From the NCBI GenBank assembly GCA_951812925.1, contig OX638370.1, positions 119,550,897 to 119,614,896 on the forward strand: a stretch of DNA of 64,000 nt, in the 5' to 3' direction. Below, in pieces: positions 56,237-64,000 of this stretch. The stretch comes from Calliopum simillimum. Its lineage: Eukaryota; Arthropoda; Insecta; Diptera; Lauxaniidae. Each line of letters starts with the position of its first letter. Positions within the stretch are counted from its first letter, which is position 1. The notes under the pieces are model-generated. The model saw nothing but the letters and a program-made list of their open reading frames with translations. It did no database searches and was not told the DNA's origin. Position numbers and translations under genes: made by a program.

Positions 56237-57244
56237 ATATCGCGACCTTAGAACAACAAGGTTTTATCTACACTCACATCACTTTCGAGAAATATATGTT
56301 TGAATATTTCGTGTCATTTTTATGAATTGATTTTAATCATAATGTTATTTATATTACAGGCATTCGATTGCCGCGAGGATTTCTGGCAGATAAAACTTTG
56401 TGTTTCTGTAAGAGAGCATGCAAATTAGATAAAACCATGTAATTTTGTTAAAAAAGCTCCGATTTTAAGCCAATATAGATCACTTTGTTAGTAATTGGAC
56501 TTAGAAAAAACAAACATTTAAGATTTATGCCGTTTTTGAAAAAAAGCCGAAAAACGGTTTTTGAGAAATAGACATACATACTTTCATGTATCATCTAAAT
56601 CAAATATAACTTTTTAAAAAAAAAAAATCACACGAGACCAGTTTGTAGCTCATTTTGAAGGAAAAGAACAGTACTTAATGTTGCATTCAATAAAAAAGAT
56701 ACAAACAATTTTGTGCGTCTTCTAAACAACCTCAAAAATTGTGTTTTTGATCATTTTTTAACATGTGGGATAGGATATCTCGGAAACCATATAAGATATA
56801 GCGACTCTGATGCCAGATTCGGATTGAGCATTAACAAGAATTCTTCAATTTTCCAAAAACGTTTTTCGACTTTTTTTCAAAAACGGCATGAATCTTAAGA
56901 ATTGGTTTTTTCTAAGTCCAATTACTAACAAAATGAGCCATGTCGGCTCAAAATTGGGGCTGGTTTAACAAAACTACATGATTTTTTCTAATTTGCCTTC
57001 TCTCTTACAGAAACTCAAAGTTCTATCTGGCAGTTAGAACTTTCTGAAATTAATTTTAATTTGAATATGTGTAGATAGAACCTTGTGTATCTCAATTTCA
57101 TTAATTATCTCGCAAACAGTACGAGATAGAAATATTTGAGTAGAGGTAATTGAAAGAGCTTGGTCTATTTAGTACGAAGCAATATATAACTCATTTTCAC
57201 AAAAAATGTCAGTTAGAGCCCTGTCGTTCTAAGGTCGCGATATA
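56237..57244. mobile_element. Foldback element, ATATCGCGACCTTAGAAC ends
   Basis: ATATCGCGACCTTAGAAC at 56237 is matched inverted at 57227-57244. Inner arms 56385-56545 and 56865-57035 are inverted copies (CTGTAAGAGAG, TTTTGTTAGTAATTGGACTT, ATGCCGTTTTTGAAAAAAA). About 1.0 kb, non-coding. It lies just upstream of the CAP gene promoter, its right end about 180 bp from the TATA box. Confidence 0.8.
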
Positions 57245-57426
57245 TCATTCTCCAAATAAAAATTGTTTGGAGCTTGCAATCAGCGGTTCCGATGTAAAAA
57301 AAAAATCGGTGCCTAGGTAGCTGCAATTTTTTATTTTTACTGTCAGTTTGGTTTTTGTATTCACAATTTCGTGCTTTGAAAAAAAAAAAAAAAAATATCC
57401 AGTTCTCTTTGAAATATTGTTCAGTT

Positions 57427-57432
57427 TATAAA
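57427..57432 (+). promoter_or_regulatory. TATA box of the CAP gene
   Basis: TATAAA 78 nt upstream of the start codon. A TCATT initiator-like element lies at about 57467-57471, slightly farther than the usual 30 nt. The leader is A-rich. Plausible by position only. Confidence 0.5.
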
Positions 57433-57509
57433 ATAATAAGAATTAGAAAAAATTAAAAAAAGCATTTCATTTTAATCCAAAAATTAAAACCAACACCAAC
57501 AGCTTCGTC

Positions 57510-58549
57510 ATGTACTTTCCCGTAATTGTGGCCGTAATTTTAATGGCGCATTTCCAATACATCAGTGGCTATGAATATTGCCGTAAAGATCGTCAGACGG
57601 AATTATGTGGTGAAAAAGAGCATATCTTTTGCCACCCGGAACAACTTGTCAAAAAGGATCTAGGTGAACTTTATGGTGTTGTTCCAATGACACCACTACT
57701 AAAACGGAAACTTATCGATTTCCATAATACCGTGCGAAATAAGATTGCTTGTGGTTTTACATTTATGCAAGGTGAACATTTAGAACGGTTTCCCAAGGCA
57801 TCAGCTATGCGAAAAGTAATCTGGGATGATGAGTTGCAGTTTTTGGCTGAAATACATGTAGGCGAATGCAATGAACAGCCGGATAATTGCCATGAAACTC
57901 TTCGATTTACCAATACTGGTCAAAATCTTTGCAAGAAAACTGATAATATTTCGATGCCGATTGTGGAGCTGATGGATGTTTGTCTGAATGAATGGGCTAA
58001 TGAATATTTGAACATTAAAGGTGCTGTATTTTCAATTTTTAGTCATTTACAAGCACAAATTGATCAAAGGTAGGTTGCATATTGAAGAATTGAGTTTCTT
58101 TTTAGATAACATTTTTGCATTATTCTTCTTAGTCGGTACGATATATATAGACGCTTTACACGCATAGTAATGGACGACACATCACGTATAGGTTGTGGCA
58201 TTTCATTGTGCAAAAAGTAAGTTCTTGAGAAGAAACATCTAACTTTTTCAGCATTATTAATAAAATAGTTTGCAAATTATTTGAAACCTTAAAAAACTTG
58301 TATTACTAAATGATAAATTTTCTTTTCAGAGAAGACTTGGATGAACGATTTAATTACCTAATGGTCTGCAATTATGACGAAGATCTTAGAGAGGGTGGCA
58401 TGTATTACGAAATATCAGATGAAGCTGCCAATAATTGTAAAAGATTTGAATCGAAGCGAAGTCCGAAATACGAATGCTTGTGTACCAACAATGGAAAAAT
58501 TTATAATCCAGTTATGCATGATTGGGACACACGCAGGCCACAGGGGTAG
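57510..58549 (+). CDS. Secreted CAP-superfamily protein (antigen 5-related), three exons
   Basis: Exons 57510-58069, 58133-58216 and 58330-58549; all introns are GT-AG (63 and 113 nt) and phases join, giving 287 residues. The first ATG is followed by a signal peptide (MYFPVIVAVILMAHFQYISG). The CAP domain begins near residue 70 with FHNTVRNKIACG (the conserved HNxxR), then VIWDDELQFLAEIHVGEC, GQNLC, LNEWANEY. Exon 2 has RRFTRIVMDDTSRIGCGISL, where the usual GH(F/W)TQ motif is R-R-F-T-R, so the conserved His and Gln are replaced. Exon 3 has YLMVCNYDED and C-terminal cysteines (CLCTNNGKIY). Family proteins are extracellular, disulfide-rich and of varied function. This member keeps the fold's cysteines but not the full putative metal-binding tetrad. 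Confidence 0.92.
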
Positions 58550-58601
58550 ATTGTCTAAGTCAAGAACAGGATATAACTTTGTTTTTTCTATTCATTATTT
58601 C

Positions 58602-58607
58602 AATAAA
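58602..58607 (+). promoter_or_regulatory. Polyadenylation signal of the CAP gene
   Basis: AATAAA 53 nt after the CAP stop codon (58547-58549); a second one lies at about 58646. Confidence 0.6.
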
Positions 58608-58727
58608 TGTTTTAATAATACTTTAAACTTTGTAACATTACTACAATAAATATTGTCACCATTCATAATGCTTTTATCATTTATTTACTTAAAGGAATTA
58701 AGAGATGAAAAAGTAAGTTAATACGGT

Positions 58728-58922
58728 AGAATACCGGAAAATATAAGATTTCTTGGACTATTCTGAACAACTTTTTGTTGTTTCATTTTTCGAAATTCGC
58801 AAAACCAACGGAGTTATTGGAATAAGTACATAAAGAGACAAAAAAACATCCGTTTGTTTTAAGATTTTTTAAAAATGGTTCAGAATAGCCACAGGCATCT
58901 TACATTTTCCAGTGTTCTATTG
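58728..58922. mobile_element. Short palindromic MITE
   Basis: TAGAATACCGGAAAATATAA and TTGGACTATTCTGAAC on the left are mirrored by GTTCAGAATAGCCACAG and ATTTTCCAGTGTTCTA on the right, with mismatches. About 195 bp, non-coding. Confidence 0.6.
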
Positions 58923-60790
58923 ATTCCTGCCCACCCTGTATACATATGTCTGTTTTGCAATGCTTTTTTTTTTGCGTATTTTGTTTTTCTATTTTTTTTT
59001 TTTTCAAATTTTGTTTTTGTAATGATAAAAAAAAATTGTTCAAAAAAAATATCGGAATTTTTCAATGCCTACTTCTGCATTACAAAAATCATGCGACCAA
59101 GTTTTTTTAAAAGCTTTTTCAAAAAGCGCTTGAAATTTTTACGCTTTGAAAAATTAAAAAAAAAAATACTAGCATATTTACATACTATTTGTATATAACT
59201 AATTTAGTAAAATATTTATGACATAAGAACTAAAACCAAATTGTGTATAAAATTTTTCATTTCATTAAAGGTAAGTTATGATCTTTGCAAATATCATAGG
59301 AGAGAATTTAAAACTCAAAAGCCATATGGACGACTATAACAACCTAAGGGTAAAAATAACGCTTCAAAAGGCTGGATAAGCATTAATATGGTCAGCATGA
59401 AGTGCTTACGCTCCGTAAGAAGCATTGCTTTGTTTTAACATTGTATTTCTTAGGGCGTTAGATCTTGAGGTAAGCGTGCGCTTTAAAAAAAAATTCTACC
59501 TGCATTGAGTATCAAACTCTTAGATAGATAACAAACTCTTTAGCACAACAGCTTAAGAATCTAATGTAAAATTTGTATTTTAAATCAAACCTTTTTTTAA
59601 ATGGTTTTTCTCATTCTCTTTCTTGTGATAAAAATAGATTTCTCAAATTTTAAAAACTAAGGCTCAAAAACAAAATAAAATTTTTTAGTGCCTACTTCTG
59701 CATTACAAAAAAATCACTACGTAAGCGATTGTAAAATTATATCACGGGTGTTCAGAAAATGTTTCAACTCTCATGTTGCTTCGCTTTAAAAATTTGAATT
59801 TTTTCTAGTTCAGGGTATTCGTCTTATTATGTATTGTATATTTAAGAAAACTTTAGAAAATCCGTCGGGCGTTTTTTTTTTAAATCGAATTTTCCATTTT
59901 TGCCAAAACTGAGTTACGGCTATGTTTATTAGGGCTGTTCAAAAAAAAAAAATTCTTCGAATTTCCAAGATATACTTTGGCATCACGATCTACATCATGA
60001 CAGAATATTCCAAAAAAATTTTCAGATTTTTAAATTCATATTTAAAGGTGGCTCAAAGCAGAAATATATTTTTATAATTTTTTTTTTAGCATTAATTATA
60101 AAATGTTGTCAAACAATTTGAAAAATTTGTTTTAGAGTAACTTAAAAACATTCATTTTGTTTGTTTTTTAATGAACTTTAAAACCTACGTTGTAATTTTG
60201 ACAAAAAATATTTTACACTTCTTAAAAAACGAAAAACTGCCCTAAGAAGGCGAAATTTTACGGTTTTTCAAAGAAAAAAGTCATCGTGCTTTAAACGAAA
60301 TGAACATTTTTTAATTTACAAGATCTCATTCAAAAGAGCTCTTAAAAACCTTCAAGACAAGATATGTTAAGACTTTTTTGGGGCAGCAGGCTCGATGACA
60401 TAACGTTTGAAACATAGTAATGCAGCCCTGTGAAGGGCAAAACGCTTATTACTCAAGAGGGAGGCATCTTACAAAAAAGTGCCCATGGCACAAAATGCTT
60501 GGGTTTTGATTAAACTAAGCGAAGTAAAGTTTTTTATTATAAATAATATTTAGGTAAATAAGTAGAATTAACAAATTTTTGAAAATATATAATTTAATAT
60601 ATACTGTTGTGGTTTTAATATATGATATTATCAAATGAAAAACTTCAGAAATTGACAAATTTCAATGAAAAAAAAGATAAATCTTATAAAAATAAGTGCC
60701 GTTTTTGTTTTAGTCTTCTAGTACGGATTCTATATAACCACGAACTGCAAATAACTTTTCCTAAAAAATTGCTTAAAATGAAACATTCCC
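58923..60790. other. Non-coding, with a direct repeat
   Basis: GCCTACTTCTGCATTACAAA occurs at about 59065 and again at about 59690, each followed by A-rich sequence and ATCA. The stretch 60420-60520 includes ACTCAAGAGG..GGCATCTTAC, related to the element arms at 50807-51455, so a diverged foldback may be present. No gene. Confidence 0.45.
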
Positions 60791-60794
60791 AGTA

Positions 60795-61115
60795 AAATCT
60801 TCGTTTACTTGTAATCGGTCGAGTAATCTAGAAAATTGTTTGCATCGATTACGTTCTGGGTTACATAAGGCATTATTTTAACACATGCATGTCATTGGGC
60901 GTAATCGATTACCCTAATAAAACACTCGCTTACATGTAATCGATCAAGTAATCGAAAAAAATTATTTGTATCGATTACTTTCTGGGTTACAAAGGCATTA
61001 TTTTAGCATAAGCATTTCATTGGGCGGAATCGATTACCCCAACAAAACATTCGATTACATGTAATCGATCGAGTAATCTAAAAACATTATTTGTACTTTC
61101 TGGGTTACTTTTGCG
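60795..61115. repeat. 125-bp tandem repeat rich in TAATCGATTA motifs (about 2.5 units)
   Basis: GTAATCG(A/G)TC recurs at 60811, 60936 and 61061, an exact 125-bp period; the last unit is cut short near 61100. Each unit contains GTAATCGATTACCC, TGCATCGATTAC-like and TTCTGGGTTAC phrases. ATCGAT/ATCGATTA sites are thus clustered: a real tandem array whose function, if any, is unknown. Confidence 0.85.
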
Positions 61116-62110
61116 TTACATAAGTACTAAATGAATGTAGTAGGACGTTACAGAAACCTTTTGGGTTCTGTTTTGGGCCAAAAGTTTATCAGAAGGAACA
61201 TTATCTGAAAAATTATCTGTTTTACTATTTATTTTTTTTGAAATATGAACAAATGCTAACGTCAAAATGACTTTAAAATCAAAAAATCTTGAGCAAAAAA
61301 CTTTCGAAATTTATGTTCTCACATTACCCATTGCATTACATGTAATTGAAAAAGTATTGCATTATTTATTGCATTACATGTAATGTTTAAAATTTTTTAA
61401 CATTCAAGTAATGCGTTAGGTAATCAATTATCGTATAAGGGGCTACAAATTTATTAAAAAATTTTATTGGGTTTACATGAAATATAAAATTTATGTTGAA
61501 ATTTTTTTTTTGTTTTTATTAACATTAATAGTTTCAAATGTACATAAAACAATATTTTTACTACGTATATTACAAAAACGCATGTTTTAAAGATAAATAA
61601 AAAAAATTGTTATACATGGGGCTTCAGAAAATTGTCCTAAACACCTGGTTTTTAGCAAAACTATAAAGTTTACAACAAATCTGAAATCATTTTTGAGCTC
61701 AACAGCCACAAATTATTAAAAGTAGCAAATTTCATCGATATCCAACCACTCCTTCTATTTTTGACCATTTTTTGTATGGGCTCAACGCACTGTGCATGAG
61801 GTTTTAAAGAAAAAAATTATAACTTTTAGAAACTGTATCGGATTATATGTATGATTGTTCTATATTTTAGTTATATAGCTTCAAAATATAGCAAAAACGG
61901 TATTTTTTCCTTATTTAGGCTAACATATCTCAAAAACCGTATGAGATACAGCAATTTTAAGGCCGGATTCGGATTCAACATTGCAAAATACGTTAAATGT
62001 AACTAATTTTATATTTGTTTGTTCTGTTTTTATTTCTTCATTTTTTTAATTTTATATGGGATATGTATTTTTGCGATATTTCACGAATACTAGCTGATCC
62101 GATTTTCATT
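61116..62110. other. Non-coding
   Basis: GCATTACATGTAAT-type phrases at 61330-61390 echo the tandem repeat above. Otherwise AT-rich, with no coding frame recognised. Confidence 0.5.
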
Positions 62111-62115
62111 CTTAC

Positions 62116-62520
62116 CTAGTTTTGATGTATCAGCATGAAAGAAAAGTACCCCATTGGTAGATTTCGTCGGCATTTTCGGAAACCTAAAAGCTCGTTCAGG
62201 AGAGGTGTGTGTGCATCGTACAGTTCAGCCATTTTCCCCAAGTTTGTTTTGACATCTTGCAAGATCGTGCTAGCGGCGTTAATTTTTTTTAATACAAAAT
62301 TCCATATACACAAATGAAATGATGTTTCTAATTTATTTCTTATACCTTGAGCTTCACATCGTACTTCACATTTTTCCTTGGAATCATTTTCAAGAGCTTT
62401 GTATATTTTGGGTAAATGCTCACAGAGAACACGAACCGCATCACCATGAGCCGACCATCGCTTGCGACTGCATAATTCATTCTCACAAATTCTCATATTA
62501 AAAGAGTTCTTAAGCTTATA
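62116..62520 (-). pseudogene. hAT-like transposase fragment
   Basis: On the minus strand: RKRWSAHGDAVRVLCEHLPK, then IYKALENDS, HLCIWNFVLKKINAASTILQ, ELYDAH. This is the 'RWSAR.DAV..L...+..I..AL......F....W..IL..IN..S..LQ' stretch found in hAT-family (ZMYM1/KRAB-like) transposases. Only this ~126-residue part is open; both the zinc finger and the catalytic region are missing. Confidence 0.7.
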
Positions 62521-62529
62521 ACTAATTGG

Positions 62530-62790
62530 TCTTGTAGTAGAATATCTATTTCAATCACTCATTTTGCCGCCCCTACAGTCCATTCTGCATTTGATAAGAG
62601 TTCTTGAGCGTAAAGTCCTTTGGTCTTATAAAACAATACCTATTTCAATCAATCATTTTGCCGCCCCCTACAGTCCTTTTATCAACCTCCTAAGTCCATT
62701 TTTCATTTCATAAGAGATCTTGAGCTTATAGTCCTTTTATCTTATAAAACAATATCTATTCCAATCATTTTGCCGCCCTGGGCATTGAGT
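62530..62790. repeat. Tandem ~93-112-bp repeats in the hAT end
   Basis: ATTTTGCCGCCC recurs at 62561, 62654 and 62766 with shared flanks (CAATATCTATT, CTACAGTCC, AAGAG.TCTTGAGC). The variable spacing indicates small indels. GCCGCCC also appears at 62996 and 63011. Confidence 0.7.
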
Positions 62791-63060
62791 AAACTTTTCT
62801 TAAATATCTTTTATATTCGTCTTAATTTAAGCGAATGGTATACTACATGGTTATTTTTAACCGGTTAAATAGTTCATTCGTATTGCTTAAATAGTGCCTA
62901 ATTTAAATGTTTTCAAAGTACCATTAAGGTAAAATAAAATCAAGTTCAATACTTAAATTATAAAAACTTTTTTTTTTTATCACTCCGTAAATTTGCCGCC
63001 CCCCAAAATCTGCCGCCCTAGGCAGGTGCCTACTGGTGCCTTAGAGTTAATCCGCCACTG
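62791..63060 (-). mobile_element. hAT terminal region ending CAGTGGCGGA
   Basis: Read on the minus strand from 63060 the sequence begins CAGTGGCGGATTAACTC, a characteristic hAT 5' end (CAGTGGCGGA), followed by GCACCTGCCTAGGGCGGCAG. With the tandem repeats and transposase fragment it belongs to one hAT element whose other end is not visible. Confidence 0.75.
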
Positions 63061-63061
63061 A

Positions 63062-63660
63062 CAATAACATTTGGTACGTTGGCTTTGTTGCAAAAATTAG
63101 CTCGTGGGATTAAAGATGAGCGAAATCAGTCAACAGACACGCCTACCGCCCACACAAAAAATATATTCAAGCTGCAACTTTAGGAGTATTTTTCACGACA
63201 AATCAACCAAAATACACTCAAATACTACGAATTATTAGTGCAAGCACTCAACAAAAACTGAGTGAAATCGGACAAGAGCGCGTGGCACCTTCCGTATAAG
63301 CAAAAGCTTCAAAACGCTATACTGAAAGAGTTTTTTTGGTACAATCCAACTAAATTTCACTCAAATACTAAAGACTTTAAATGCACGCTCTGAGCTTAAA
63401 CTAGACAAACTTGGACAAGAGGGCGTGGCACCACCCTTATAAGCAAAAGCTTGAAAACGCTTTACTTAAAACGATTTTAAGGAGATAATCCAACCGAATT
63501 TCACTCAGACACTAAGAACTTTAAATGCACGCTCTGAGCCAAATCGGGTGAACTCGGACAAAAGGACGTGGCACCTCCCATAGAAGCAAAATTTTCAAAA
63601 TACTGCAGTGTATGGTATTCAATGTTTGGTCAGGCCAAAGGTTACACCCTTACTAGTTTT
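63062..63660 (-). mobile_element. DINE-1/mini-me-like repeat, copy 3, truncated
   Basis: The minus strand matches copy 1 (24595): AAGGGTGTAACCTTTGGCC, ACCAAACATT, then ~150-bp units with GGGAGGTGCCACG (three or four in tandem), and GTAGGCGTGTC. It breaks off at the hAT end (63061) before the CAGC microsatellite and 3' end. Confidence 0.65.
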
Positions 63661-64000
63661 ATTTTCTTTCAGTACAAATTAGTAATTTTTTCAATAAATC
63701 AAGATTTTAAAAAAATTGAGATTGACCGATTTGAAAAATTCTTTTAGATTTGAAATTACCGCTTTTTTCTTCATCGTTTGGCATTTTTATTTTTATTGTT
63801 TGACGGTGAAAAAATTTTCATACATGTTTGAGCGGATGTGTATTAGGGTGCAGCAAAATTCAAAAAAATGAGTGCAGCAAAATTCAAAAAAATGAGTGCA
63901 TCAAAAATTATCACAGATTAAGATCTTAAAATAAAGACTGCATACTTAGTTTTGGTCAAAACCCCCGAAAAGATGGCCCGCCCGGGGCTTGAATGAAGGT
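63661..64000. other. Non-coding window end, with a 24-bp tandem duplication
   Basis: GTGCAGCAAAATTCAAAAAA followed by ATGA is repeated directly at about 63848-63896 and partly a third time. Nothing coding was recognised. Confidence 0.5.

Overview
The window reads as nuclear DNA of a dipteran insect, most likely a higher (brachyceran) fly. It is strongly AT-rich, has short GT-AG introns of about 60-80 nt, and carries repeats resembling the DINE-1/mini-me family of flies, a BEL/Pao retroelement, Tc1/mariner, hAT and PIF/Harbinger DNA transposons, and Jockey-like and I-like LINEs. Two of its host genes belong to families that are expanded in flies: a secreted fibrinogen-related protein (FREP) and a secreted CAP/antigen-5 protein. 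Protein-coding host DNA is a small part of the window; most of it is layered transposable elements, many inserted into one another.

Layout. 1-8.1 kb: gene-poor, with a block of a ~39-bp satellite, a nested multi-arm foldback (2821-3398) and a hAT-type MITE with a perfect 8-bp target duplication (7666-8119). 8.8-10.1 kb: a frameshifted Tc1-like transposon containing a small MITE. 11.6-12.5 kb: the same ~39-bp satellite in the opposite orientation. 14.1-16.6 kb: a decayed LINE. 17.4-19.3 kb: two degenerate tail-to-tail copies of the FREP gene. 19.4-24.6 kb: a foldback, a LINE tail, a tRNA-like pol III promoter followed by a hammerhead-ribozyme-like core on the minus strand (21929-22135), and a hAT MITE. 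24.6-30.3 kb: a DINE-1-like repeat, an I-like LINE inserted into a Jockey-like LINE, and a three-level nest of foldbacks. 30.5-37.7 kb: the intact four-exon FREP gene on the minus strand, whose second intron (6035 nt) is largely transposons. 38.3-47.15 kb: a complete BEL/Pao element on the minus strand with LTRs that look identical and a 5-bp target duplication, sitting about 660 bp upstream of the FREP start codon. 47.3-49.5 kb: a foldback split by a mariner. 50.3-52.3 kb: an RTE-like LINE split by a MITE. 53.0-55.4 kb: a Harbinger-like element carrying two exons of what looks like a host gene 3' end. 56.2-57.2 kb: a foldback. 57.5-58.6 kb: the intact three-exon CAP gene. 58.7-64 kb: a 125-bp tandem repeat, a hAT remnant and a DINE-1-like copy.

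The two intact host genes both encode secreted proteins with signal peptides, TATA boxes and polyadenylation signals. They are not otherwise linked. The strongest candidates for something undescribed are (1) the tRNA-like/hammerhead unit at about 22 kb, which has the organisation of a ribozyme-bearing SINE, and (2) a second reading frame in the otherwise intact BEL element, in the position where an env gene would lie. That frame encodes a zinc-knuckle plus aspartic-protease-like protein with a disrupted protease active site, and its start codon lies 6 nt after a good splice-acceptor sequence.

All calls come from reading the sequence by eye. No alignment, folding or database search was run.
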